A stretch of DNA of 64,000 nucleotides from assembly GCF_947507565.1 (NCBI RefSeq), contig NC_089183.1, forward strand, positions 1 through 64,000, in the 5' to 3' direction. This DNA comes from Oscarella lobularis. Lineage: Eukaryota; Porifera; Homoscleromorpha; Homosclerophorida; Oscarellidae. This document shows positions 1 through 11,019 of this stretch, one piece after another; position 1 is the first letter of the stretch; the number at the start of each line of letters is the position of its first letter. Position numbers and translations under genes: made by a program. The notes under the pieces were generated by a model. The model had not been told where the DNA came from. It ran no database searches and saw nothing but the letters and a program-made list of their open reading frames with translations.

Positions 1-645
1 CCCTAACCCTAACCCTAACCCTAACCCTAACCCTAACCCTAACCCTAACCCTAACCCTAACCCTAACCCTAACCCTAACCCTAACCCTAACCCTAACCCT
101 AACCCTAACCCTAACCCTAACCCTAACCCTAACCCTAACCCTAACCCTAACCCTAACCCTAACCCTAACCCTAACCCTAACCCTAACCCTAACCCTAACC
201 CTAACCCTAACCCTAACCCTAACCCTAACCCTAACCCTAACCCTAACCCTAACCCTAACCCTAACCCTAACCCTAACCCTAACCCTAACCCTAACCCTAA
301 CCCTAACCCTAACCCTAACCCTAACCCTAACCCTAACCCTAACCCTAACCCTAACCCTAACCCTAACCCTAACCCTAACCCTAACCCTAACCCTAACCCT
401 AACCCTAACCCTAACCCTAACCCTAACCCTAACCCTAACCCTAACCCTAACCCTAACCCTAACCCTAACCCTAACCCTAACCCTAACCCTAACCCTAACC
501 CTAACCCTAACCCTAACCCTAACCCTAACCCTAACCCTAACCCTAACCCTAACCCTAACCCTAACCCTAACCCTAACCCTAACCCTAACCCTAACCCTAA
601 CCCTAACCCTAACCCTAACCCTAACCCTAACCCTAACCCTAACCC
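1..645. repeat. Telomere, (CCCTAA)n array
   Basis: About 107 copies of CCCTAA run without a visible variant from the first base and end abruptly at AACCCAGTACC. Read outward, the G-rich strand is TTAGGG, the standard animal telomere repeat. This marks the left end of the window as a chromosome end. The lack of degenerate units at the inner edge shows that the junction with subtelomeric DNA is sharp. Confidence 0.99.
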
Positions 646-903
646 AGTACCAGCTACCCTCATGGCCATAGAATCCATGAGCAAACGCACCCCTTCAGAC
701 ACTCCCGGCCATTGAAAAGAACTACTTCTATAATCCAAAGTGCTCTAACGCACTTTAGTCCCTGCATATACTTATATAACCAACAATGGCCACTCCCAAT
801 CACCCAATTCCTCTATACCAGCTACCGAAACTCGTCTTCTTGCCGGTCGGTAATGGATATAGCGGTTGATCCAGCTTTGCCTTCGTGCATTCTCCTTTTA
901 TAA
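646..903. other. Unique subtelomeric segment, no gene seen
   Basis: About 260 bp of non-repetitive sequence lie between the terminal telomere array and the first interstitial telomere block. A 63-codon open frame occurs here, but it has no recognisable domain and no splice context. Confidence 0.6.
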
Positions 904-972
904 CCCCTAACCCTAACCCTAACTCCTCACCCCAACACTAACAATAACCCTAACCCTAACCCTAACCCTAAG
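904..972. repeat. Interstitial telomeric repeats, degenerate
   Basis: Three CCCTAA units, a stretch of variants (ACTCCTCACC, AACACTAACAATAA), then four more good units. This suggests an older telomere end or recombination between chromosome ends. Confidence 0.9.
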
Positions 973-1269
973 GAAAAGGCAATAAGCAATAAAAAAACAA
1001 AAATAAAAAAAAAGGCATAGGAAAAAGCCAAAAAGAAAAAGCAAAAGGCGAAGGTAAAAAGCAAAAGGAAAAGAAAAAAAGCAAAAGGAGAATGCTAAAG
1101 GCAAAGGAGAAGGCAAAAAGCAAAAGCAAAGAGCATAGGAAGAAGACAAAAGACATAGGGAAAAGGCAAAAGGCATGGGGAGAAGGCAAAAGGCATAAGG
1201 AGAAGGCAAAAAGGCATGGGGACAAGGCAAAAGGCATAGGAAGAAAGCAAAATATCTGTACTATAATTT
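973..1269. repeat. Purine-rich minisatellite (AAAAGGCATAGG-like)
   Basis: An irregular tandem array of short purine units such as GGCAAAAGGCATAGG and GGAGAAGGC fills the space between two interstitial telomere blocks. One strand is nearly free of pyrimidines. The open frames across it (Lys/Arg/Glu-rich on one strand, Phe/Pro/Leu-rich on the other) are products of the repeat, not genes. Confidence 0.85.
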
Positions 1270-1296
1270 TAACTTTAACCCTAACCCTAACCCTAA
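1270..1296. repeat. Interstitial telomeric repeats, short
   Basis: Four near-perfect units (TAACTTTAACCCTAACCC and following) close the purine-rich array. This is the last telomere-like block going inward. Confidence 0.85.
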
Positions 1297-1428
1297 GTTG
1301 GGTTTAGATTGGCTAAGCTGGGCTAAGCTGGGCTAAGCTTGGCTGGGCTACGCTGGCCTAAGCTGGCCTAAGCTGGGCTAAGCTGGGCTAAGCTGGACTG
1401 AGCTGGGCTAAGCTAGGCTAAGCTAGGC
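1297..1428. repeat. Minisatellite of 10-bp GGGCTAAGCT units
   Basis: About 12 tandem copies of a 10-bp unit GGGCTAAGCT with single-base variants (GGCCTAAGCT, GGACTGAGCT, AGGCTAAGCT). It directly abuts an interstitial telomere block. Confidence 0.9.
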
Positions 1429-3217
1429 GTGGTTCACGCATGCGCCCACAATGTTGGCGGCGCTCTCACTTGGCGAGGTGTAGTAAAGTTGAGCAAGATT
1501 AACTGGCACGGGCACCCGCTGCCTTCCCATTTCTTGGGAGTGCTTCGTTACTTATATAGAAATTGTAGGTTTCTAAGATTGCGACATTTTTGTTTTGATA
1601 GTTGTTTTTTTTCTATACAAGTAGTGATAAAGGACGAGTAGTTTATTGTACGTTCTGTTTGTTCAAACGTTTTTTGTCGTTTTATTTTGCGCGATTCTCT
1701 TGTTTGTTTTTTCTGTTTTTTAGGGTTTTGAAGGCGTTTGTGGAAAGGGAGAGTTAGAGCCCAATTCATGCTTCTTGTCCTAAGTTATAGCCACTTAAAG
1801 GATGAAGGGTGGGAAAAAATCTTTTAGAATTTTCATTGCTAGGGAGGTGTGACAATTCGTTAGGGAAGTGGCGAGCCGCAATTCTACTGTGGTTTTCCTT
1901 TTTTGAAAAAATCCCGGGTGCTTTAGAGCAATCTCCGCGAAACTATGCCGAATTTCAATTTTCCAAAAAGGCTTTAAAACTAATAAGTTGCGGGATTAAC
2001 GTAACGCTAGGTCCGTTACGGTCGTGCTATATACCATTCGAAAGAGCTCTACGAGTTCTATTTGTGGCTTTGTGGGTGATGTAATCGAATGTATTTTTGA
2101 TTTTTTAGAAGTAAATTCGTGTTTTCAGAATCTCGTTACTTATACCCTTAATCCTATATAGTAAGTTAGGGAATTGACAATTATTTTGATGCAGTTTGGT
2201 AGAGAATTTTCTGTAGTTTAATTTGGGTATAAGGTTGTTTAGACATATATGGGGTTTGACGTCATAAAATCGTCTTTTTCGGTATGTCGGTGTTTTTGCT
2301 TCTGAAGGCCTCTCAGCTGTATTCTAGGCCCTGTACGGTGGCGAAGAAATAGTGTTGTAGGTCAGTGGAAGTGTAAGGACTATTTTTTGTGTATTTCGCG
2401 TACGTTTTGTTGAGAAACGCGCGGTGGTTGTCCGGGGGGTTGCGTGTATACGGGGTTGTGACTTCAGTCATTTGTTTGAAACGACTCCAAATGAGACAAA
2501 GGAGACGAAGGAGGACGGATTCGGCTGTCGCGAAGGGTAAGTTATGCATTCACGTGTCATTTCGCACCGCACGTTCCCCCTATTCGCCTTCGACGGATTT
2601 TACTACTACTTTCCTTCGTTCCCTACGCAATTTTGAGAGTTTAAACTTCTCACGGTGAGGTTTGGAGCGTGTTCGGGGGCCCGTTAACGTTGCGCGTAGG
2701 AAACTGGGTGCCCGAAGGGGGAGAAGCGCGTTTTTCCACGATTTTCGCAGTCGCGAGCGTTTTATACTGCGCGGCTGGGTTTAAAACGGGGTCCTGTGTC
2801 TTTGTTCCTTTTGTGTCTATCCGAAGTAGTCGTTTTCTGCTTCTTGGGGAGGTTTTCTTAGTTCCATAGGTGGACGTACTTATTTTTTATTTTTTTATTT
2901 TTTAGTATTTATTTTTACTTTTTTAGGGGAAAGCATTTTCTTTGAACGAGGAGGTTTGGGACATTTTATCGTTCATTGGAATTTTTCAAAGGTAATACCC
3001 TGGACAGAATTTATTTATTCCTTTCGTTCTCATTGTGACAGTGTTATTCTACTCGTGGGGCTCATTCAAGGGGTTCAATCAGATAAGTGCCTCGTAGTTT
3101 TATGTGTTAATGGGGGCTTTGTGTTTTAGTGTATTATATAGGAAGAAGGTCGAGCAACGATTAGCATAAGGTATCGGTTTCTTTTTAGTTTTTGGATTAT
3201 TCTTTACTCTCGTTTTA
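1429..3217. other. Subtelomeric sequence, no gene recognised
   Basis: About 1.8 kb. Several open frames of 60-90 codons occur on both strands, but none shows a known domain, codon continuity or paired splice sites. T-rich runs lie near 2880-2930. I see no RNA gene here. Confidence 0.55.
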
Positions 3218-3218
3218 T

Positions 3219-3668
3219 CTAGGGGAACTCACTTGGAAGGAAGAACAGAGGACAGAAGACACGCACAGGGAACTCACAATGGGATAGGACGAGGATGCGA
3301 GAGACGGACAAGGGACACGCACAGGGAAGGAAAGGAATCGACAAGGACAAAGGAAGGGCACGTGGAGGAAGACTACCAACAGGTACGGAATTGTTTTACA
3401 TTTGTTTATCACACTTCACTTCTTCTATTTCTTTTATTTAGGAACACTCAATGGGATGGAAGGACGATGCATGAGAAGGATAAGGGACACGCACAGGGAA
3501 AGGACGGGATCAACACGGACAAGGGAAGTACAAGTGGAGGAAGGCTATCAACAGGTACGGAATTATTTTGCATTTGTTTATCACACTTCATTTCTTCTAT
3601 TTCTTTTATTTAGGAACACTCAATGGGATGGAACGACGATGCAGGAGAAGAACAAGGGCCACGCTCAT
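3219..3668 (+). repeat. 172-bp tandem repeat with exon/intron-like structure
   Basis: Two and a partial copies of a unit of about 172 bp. Each copy has a purine-rich segment starting GAACACTCAATGGGATGG and ending near ATCAACAG, then a pyrimidine-rich segment starting GTACGGAATT and ending TTCTTTTATTTAG. The joins look like a splice donor (CAG|GTACGG) and acceptor (TTTATTTAG|GAAC). The first copy is diverged, the second and third are close. The purine segments are open and would encode a hydrophilic Lys/Gly/Thr-rich repeat, but no known protein is recognised. It may be a decayed exon-intron duplication or a non-coding satellite. Confidence 0.75.
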
Positions 3669-4535
3669 TAATTCTGAATAAATTCTGCATTAATTCTGAA
3701 TTAATTCAGAATACATTCTACATTTATTCAGAATAAATTCTTCATTAATTCAGAATAAATTCCGCATTTATTCAGAATTAATTCTGCATTTATTCAGAAT
3801 AAATTCCGCATTTATTCTGCATTAATTCAGAATAAATTCTAAATTAATTCAGAATAAATTCTGCACTAATGCAGAAATTATTCTAGATTAATGCAGAATA
3901 AATTCTGCATTAATTCAGAATTAATTCTGCATTAATTCAGAATTAATTCTGCATTAATTCAGAATAGATTCTACATTTACTCAGAATAAATTCTTCATTT
4001 ATTCAGAATAAATTCCGCATTTATTCTGCATTGATTCAGAATTAATTCTGCATTTATTCAGAATTAATTCTGCATTTATTCAGAATAAATGCTGCATTTA
4101 TTCAGAATAAAATCTGTATTAATTCAGAATAAATTCTGCATTAATTCAGAATAAATTCTAGATTAATGCAGAATAAATTCTGCATTAATTCAGAATTAAT
4201 TCTGCATTAATTCAGAATTAATTCTGCATTAATTCAGAATAGATTCTACATTTATTCAGAATAAATTCTTCATTAATTCAGTATAAATTCCGCATTTATT
4301 CTGCATTAATACAGTATTAATTCTGCATTTATTCAGAATTAATTCTGCATTTATTCAGAATAAATTCTTCATTATTTCAGAATAAATTCAGAGTAAATTC
4401 TGCATCAATTCAGAATAAATTCTGCAATAATTCAAAATAAATTCTGAATTATTTCAGAATAAATTCTGAAATAATTCTGAAATAATTCAGAATAAATTCT
4501 GCATTAAGTCAGAATAAATTCTGTGTTTATTCAGA
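3669..4535. repeat. AT-rich palindromic satellite (ATTCAGAATAAATTCTGC)
   Basis: About 870 bp made almost only of variants of GCATTAATTCAGAATAAATTCT, a unit of about 20-22 bp. The core TTCAGAATTAATTCTGAA is self-complementary, so any neighbouring pair can form a hairpin. Changes are mainly substitutions that keep the palindrome (AATAAATT/AATTAATT). It starts within a few bases of the last partial 172-bp unit. Confidence 0.95.
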
Positions 4536-5220
4536 GAATGTGAGATTTTTTCGCGATGTTTTAGCGCGCGTTACACTCGAAAAGCCCTGCTCGTCGTTCG
4601 TCTCCTGTGCATCGCTTAGCGAGCGAGTTTGAGGTTCTTGATCGACTTCTTGTCGTTTTCCGTCACGTTCTGAACGGTTATTGCTAAGTTTTTCGTCGTC
4701 ATGGCGTTTGGGGTGTACTTTTCTATAGAGAACGATGGATGATAGCCTTCGTTTTCTGTAGAGAACGATTGACGATGGCCTTCGTTTTTTTGCGATCATT
4801 CTGAGTGCATTATTATTTCTAATTGGGCGTTTTCCTATTTTCTTTTAGTCTCTTATTTCTATATGATTGCTATGTGTAAGAGATATTGATAGAAGGCGAG
4901 GAGCTGGATTTTTAAAGGTACGTCATCCCCGTCACCACCATCAAGATCTATTATATGTTATGTCTTTATTCATATGGCACACAGATGACAAAGAAAAGAT
5001 TCAGCGAAATGGAAAATGACTTTATCACTCATTTGGCACACAGGTGAAAAAGAAAAGACATAGCGAAATTGAAGATGACTTTATTATCCTTTCTTTGCGT
5101 ACGTAATAGTTTTTTTTAAGTAGCACTAGGCGCATAATACAATCACGCGCGCTCGCGTCTCACGTGGTCCTAGTTAGGCGCGTGGAAAGTAGATAGGGCC
5201 GCTCACACAATAAAAGTAGG
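4536..5220. other. Subtelomeric sequence with two small tandem duplications
   Basis: No gene recognised. A 34-bp unit (TCTATAGAGAACGATGGATG and following) is duplicated at 4722-4789. A unit of about 58 bp beginning ATGGCACACAGATG is duplicated at 4973-5087. Both are diverged head-to-tail copies. Confidence 0.7.
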
Positions 5221-5640
5221 ACGAGTCATGTCAAATTTTATTTCAATAAAGTCCCGGATGTACATACAAAAATTAAACAGAGTTTGCCCTCTCCTCCATC
5301 CACCCCCTCGCCCCAAATGGGAGGCAAGGCCAGGTGGGCACCTGCTGTGAGTCAAAGGACTCGTGGGGTCACTCCATACTCCCCCGCGGAGGGTGAGCCC
5401 GTTTAACCTCCTGGCTCCGAGCCTTGGACTGTGAAAGTGGCAGCTGGGATGTCAGTCCACTCACAGGTGCAATTCCAAGGGGCGTCACTGATTTACCCGC
5501 CAGTGCTCTGCCTTACGCGGAGAGGCAACTCTATAGCCTCTGCAGAGGTATGGCCTATTTATCGCTCTTGGCCACAGAGGGATGGCTGCGTCTGCCTCGT
5601 CTGATTGGAGGAACAACTACACGGCAAAACAATTGACAAA
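5221..5640. other. GC-richer segment with several short inverted repeats
   Basis: It opens with an AT-rich stretch holding AATAAA near 5245, then becomes clearly GC-richer than its surroundings. Short stems are visible: GGTGGGCACC near 5333, GGACTG...CAGTCC near 5426-5458, TGCTCTGC...GCGGAGAGGCA near 5503-5528, and ATAGCCTCTGCAGAGGTAT near 5533. It could be a structured non-coding RNA, a decayed mobile element or an unrecognised exon. I cannot assign it. Confidence 0.4.
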
Positions 5641-6486
5641 GGGGAAAACAAAGAAAAGTACCTGGCGTCGGCCAAAGTCTCGGGTGGCGATTGCGGATTC
5701 AAGAGCTCATCTTGTGGCAGCACTTTGTGGAAACTGAACGATACAGGTACTGAGAGAACGCTACCGGTCAGTGCCTCACCTGGAAGGGAATTCACCATGG
5801 ACGTATGCGTCGATTGCCTATACCGGAATTCATTCTCAGACACAACCGTCATGTCTTTCTCAAGAAAAAGGCGAAGTTTTGTAGGTGACGCAGCGAGAGG
5901 TGAGCTGAAAATTTATTTATATTATTTATTGCTACAACAACTCTCTTTTCCGTCTGAAAACGAGAATTTGGCTTGATTTGTTGATTACGGGAACGCCGAG
6001 GACGTCGCCACGCGTGGCGATCGACACCCGCCGCACTCCGGCTCAGGCGTTCGTGCCGTGATTGGTCAAATCTGTAGAGTACCCCATTGCGGGGGCCTCA
6101 CTTACTTGCTAAGGTGCTAACGTGCTTCGTGCGATGTTTTATGAAGGCATACGATACCCCGTCGGAGGCGTGTCTTCGAGGAAATCGACAAAAAGGTCGT
6201 CCACCTTAAATCAGGGATACTAGACAATAAATGCACTCTGGCAACATACGGGCAACATCGCTCGTCAGCAAAAATGATCGCTGGTTGAAGCGGTTGAAGC
6301 GACGTCGTTCCAATGAATGAGAAGATAACGGTAGGCGTTTGAATTATTATGACATACCGGTGGTAGCCCCTCTCGAGCTTCAAAAAAAACAGACAAAATG
6401 ACGTGAAAAGGAACATAGTCTACTAATTCTATACGTATACGGTGGGGGTGATGCATGAGCGCTTTTGTTTTCCATCTTTTTCTTCT
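5641..6486. other. Intergenic region upstream of the first recognised gene
   Basis: No recognisable gene. Open frames of about 100 codons near 5605-5976 and 6117-6416 show no domain. The right end is the 3' flank of the minus-strand liprin gene. Confidence 0.55.
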
Positions 6487-6969
6487 TCAAGACGACTTGG
6501 ATGGCAAAGACATTTCCACTGGTGCAGTCGATGGTGGTGGTGGTGGTGGTGGCGGCGGCGAACCCGAAGAAGAAGAAGAAGAAGAAGTCTCGACGAAGGG
6601 CGAAACAGCGTTCTTTTTCTCAAGCTCCTTGTTGATCATGTCCTGCCAAAGATAAAAAGAGAAAAATTGACATTTTGACCTCTTTTTTATATTCATTTAC
6701 GTTTGTACCGTTAAAGAATCCATTTCTTTTGACATGACTTCTATTTCATTGGCACGAGCACCCTATTGGAAGATATAGAAAAATTAGCTCACTAACCCGA
6801 TGTAGTGTCAGTAGAACGCACGTCGACAGCAGCACGTCCTCCGCCTCCTTTTTTCAATGAAGGAGAATTTGCCAGTGGTTTTGAAAGAGGAGGCAAAGCC
6901 AAACCCGAATCATCTTTCATCATTAATTTTCTCTGCTCTCTTCTTCCGCCTTGACTCTTCAAAAAGCCG

Positions 6970-7029
<60 letters not shown>

Positions 7030-9570
7030 GCCGTCGCCGCCGCCGTCGAAGTACGCAAATCCTTTCCACGCAGATGCGGTGGCGGCGCCGAATCCTTCCA
7101 CGAAGCAAAGCGTCCGGTAACGACAGCAAGAGGCATGTCTAAATCGAGAGGGCACACGTAGGCACTCTTTGCTTCGCTTTCCGCTTTGCCGCGACGACGA
7201 AGACTTCCAAGAGATAAAATTCTTTTGCGATGCTAAACGAATCAAAGATTTTGATCAATCGACGGTTCATCACATTCTATCATAGTCTCTTTTTCGTTAC
7301 CTTTTTTCCATGGGGTTCGAGTGAAACGAATCCCTTGGACGATTCGGCTTCTCGTTTTGAAGCGAGAAACGCGGGTCCAATGAGTCGAGAAAAATGCTGA
7401 GACAAATGACGTCGAATAAGTTCTTTCACTTGGAGCGTTGCAGCTAATGTGTCAGCATTAAAACGCGATTCCAGGATCTAAACACAAGAAAAAAAATAAG
7501 ATGATGATTGATCAATATGCTACGTAGTCTACTGAGATCATTCTTACCAACATTGCACCGTGAACGCCCGTTTCTTTCAGATTGGGCACGTACTCGCCCA
7601 TTTCAATTGATTCGAGCCATTGACAAACGCGAGCATTCGTCCAACGTAGAACGTGTTCTGGCTTCGAATTGTGCATGTGCGCGCCGCCGCCGCCGCCAAC
7701 ACCCTGCTCTGCAGCACCGTCGTTTCTACTTGCGCCTATTAGACAATGAGGACTGAAATTTTGCTGTCTGAAAACAAAGAATGATTTTTAAAAAGAAGAG
7801 TAGGGCTTTTTTCGCTCAAACACACCTCAAACACTGAATGGCTCGCTTCAAGCAAACGTGATGAAATGGGTTTTGAACTCGAAGCAAAGCCAAATCTTCC
7901 TACAAACAAGAGAGGCAGTTTAGGGAGGTTAATTAAACAAAGAGCATGATATCTGTACAAGGGTGAGGACGTTGAGTAAGCGACCGTCCACTCTCGCTTC
8001 AAGAAAGGCTTGCTTATACTGGGGAAGGCCAATACCATCAAGCCAAACTAGAATACATCATTAGTATGATTTATTGGATAGAGCTCTCTCTACAGTAGTA
8101 GCTGTCTTACATGCCACCCACGTGTAATCCAATTTCTCCAAATTATCCTTACTATCTGCCACGAGATTCTAATAACCGGCATCATAATATACAGTATATT
8201 CGAATGAAAATGAGTAAAGAATTTACACTAAAGGCAAGTTTGAGTTTCTTCTTGTGAAGTGGGTGATACATGATCAAGTCCTAAAACAAACAATTCAAAC
8301 TATTGATGATTTAATTACGACTTTCATTTACCTTGTCAAGATCGCTGTCTGTTGATTTAATTAATTTGATTCCAGTAAATTCGCTATACTTTGCTCTGTC
8401 GCTATACATTTCCAATCCAATTTCAGACATCCAATCAGCGACGGCATCGGGATCCCACTTTGATATAGGATGCTGAGCAAGATCACTAAAAACAAGAAAA
8501 AGAAGAATGCTATCATCTTTGAGAAAAAAAATTAGACAAAATTGACTGACTTTTGCTGTTCCAAGCTTCGAGCCACTGTCCATCCCGGTTTCATATCGTG
8601 ATAATCAACATCACCGTCAAGATCATGAACCGTATTCTGACTCGTGTGACGTCGAAGGCTAGAGATAGAGACGTGATTCAATAGAAAGATGATAAGAGAA
8701 GATGTTTTTCTACCGGCCAAATGCTCTTTCCAATGTTCCTTTGAAAGACGAAGCGCTGCGTTTGATTCTACTGGCAGCAGACTGACTATGTGTTGTTTTT
8801 CCTGCTCCACCACGAACACCTCCTCCTTTTTCTCCAGCAGCTGAATCCACTTTACCAATAATCTTTTATACATTTATTAATCAAAATAACAAGAAACAAA
8901 CGTTGAATATCTTACGAAATCATCCTGTGCATCCGTCTCATCTCCGCTCGAAGCTAAATATAACAATATAGAAAGAGTGAGAGTGATAAAGTGTGTTTGC
9001 CGCTGCTGTTGCTGCTGCTCTCTTACAAAGATTGGGTTCACTGCTGCTTCTGTGTCTGCTGACCAATTTAAATAGCTTTCCTCCTTTCTTTGAAAAAGAG
9101 CCAAATCTCTTCTTTTTCTTCACCGCCGTCTCGTCGCTTTTAGCAGCAGCAGTAGCAGCAGCGTCAGTTGACGTCATTTCTTCCATTGAAGCTCGTCGTC
9201 GTCGTCGTCTTTCGTCTGATCCTGTCGTCATTGGTTCCCAATTTCCACTCGTAGACGGCGGTGACGATACATTGTTTACCGCCGGTGGCGGCGGCGAAGA
9301 GAAGACAGGAGGAGGAGAAAGTGCGACATCAGGCGCTATGGTAAGGCCTTCAGATCCAACAGGACTCGCCACTTCGCCAGGACGTCGTCCAACGGAAAGA
9401 CTTGCACTTCGAACCATATCCTGTACCTGAATTCACGAATTAATAAAGTTTGTACGTGGTGAGGGGGGTGACTAACTCGTTTGTATTTGAGCACAGTCGC
9501 TTTGAGTTCTGCTATCTTTTGCTCCTGTTCTGCGATTGTGTTTTTCAAAACGTCCACCTGTTCTTCGAGC

Positions 9571-9604
<34 letters not shown>

Positions 9605-10782
9605 AACGATGATGATTTGAGGTTGGCGTAGTAGTAGTAGCAGCATCTGTAATGACATCGTCATCTTCCCCCTTGGCCACTGGATCGCCGTCACCTGCAG
9701 AGTTAAGCAAATAATCAATTGCCTGTAGAATAAACAAACACGCGCCGCATCGCACATCTCTTTTACCTCGAACTTGTGCCCGAACTTGTTCCAATTCGGC
9801 CATTAGTTTGGCTATTTGAACGTCTTTGGCATTATTTTCGTCTTCTCTACTCAAAGACAAAAGCTGCGAAGGAGAGAAAGAAGCAGACGCGATGAAAAGG
9901 TGGAATAGAAAACAAGAACTATAAAGTGACACACGTACAGTCTGAGCGGGGGGTGGGGGTGGCGACGGCGGTGGTGATGGTGGAGGAGGAGGAAGCATTT
10001 CCAAATCTTCACTACTCTCCTCTTGTGATGTTGTTGTTGTTGGTGGTGGTGGTGCGGGTGCGGATGGTGGTGCTGGTGGTGCTGTCATCTCTTTGAGAGA
10101 ATCGACTTGAGAAAGCAAATCGTTGACTTGAAGTTGCAATGTAACTTTTTTGTCCGTTTCCTGAAGCAGAACAAAGAGAAAAGTAAATAGCAAACAACAG
10201 AGAACGTCGTCGCGATTAGCATTGATTGCACATGTATGGGGGGGGGGGGGGGGGGAGGGAGAAGAGCAGTCGTACGTGCACGTAGTCTACTGTATCTACG
10301 ACGTAGAGTCTCGATCAATCACCTGTTTGAAAGCGGCTTGTAGTAGAAGATTTTCGCTTTCTAATTCCATGAGTGCAGCTTTACGATCCTCTTCGTCTTC
10401 GTCGTCGTCGCTCTAAAGAAAACTTTCTCACGAAAAAAAGGAAAGGAAAAGAAAGAGACGCGCGGCGCAGACGCGACGATTTTGCGATCGTATAACCGAC
10501 TCAGAGTCTAACGTAGATAGAGTACTGTACCTCGTCTTCGTCGCGCAAACAGTGAACGATGTAAAGTCGAGTATCGTAGGGAATGAGAGAGCAAACGCTT
10601 TGGACGTCCGGCGTCGTTCGAAGGGCTTCTTTCATTTTCTCGGCTAAATCGAGAACGCTCCAATTCTCGCGTTGTTCGCCGACGCTTGGACGACGAATAA
10701 TCGTCGACGACGACGAAGCGGACGACGACGACGACTGTTCATTTGCCGATCGACTGTCGAATACGTCGTCGACGTCGGACAT
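6487..10782 (-). CDS. PPFIBP: Liprin-beta (PPFIBP) homologue
   Basis: Scaffold protein of the liprin family, known in animals for cell-adhesion and synapse organisation with LAR-type phosphatases and liprin-alpha. The start MSDVDDVFD at 10782 leads a conserved N-terminal block (LAEKMKEAL, SLIPYDTRL). Next come coiled-coil exons (9.4-10.2 kb), including EQKIAELKATVLKYKR. A basic Ser-rich stretch (KKKKRFGSF, SSSEPNLC) lies near 9.1 kb. Three SAM domains follow: SAM1 at about 8490-8170 (WDPDAVADWMSEIGLEMY, HPLHKKKLKLAF), SAM2 at about 8100-7920 (WLDGIGLPQYKQAFLEARVDG), SAM3 at about 7660-7400 (WTNARVCQWLESIEMGEYV). The triple SAM in this order is diagnostic. The tail has YVCPLDLDMP, as in human PPFIBP1, an Ala/Thr run from a (GTC)n tract, and ends LPSKSS. 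An apparent stop at 6792 is avoided by splicing at a donor after AAVD. Divergent from the DRAM-like gene, 237 bp between starts. Confidence 0.93.
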
Positions 10783-11019
10783 TGCGCGCGATTGTCTCTC
10801 GACCGGCCGGCGGACGCGCACAAATCAGCACAAATTGGCTACAATACCAACGCGACGACTCTGCGAGTCTGCGCACATCCTAGACTCTGAACGTGCCCTG
10901 TGTTCGCGTGCAGTCGCCGCCCCTTTTTTTTATCAACAATCCTGGAATCGAACGAGTTCCATCATTATCCAACTAGTGCCATCAATTCGGCTCCCACTCG
11001 CACTTACAAAAGCCGCAGA

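Noticed and set aside
1-1430. Possible telomerase RNA or telomere-associated gene in the subtelomere
   Set aside because: CCCTAA copies are repeat DNA; I see no template-containing structured RNA or conserved open frame.
3669-4535. Regular short repeats resembling a CRISPR array
   Set aside because: There are no unique spacers; the whole block is one palindromic satellite in a eukaryotic subtelomere.
6792-6794. Apparent stop of liprin-beta after STDTTSG
   Set aside because: A phase-0 donor after AAVD removes it and joins two more exons that read as protein to 6487.
6970-7040. Arg-, Asp- or Ser-rich frames over the (GTC)n tract
   Set aside because: Frame shadows of the trinucleotide repeat; only the minus-strand Ala/Thr frame continues the liprin protein.
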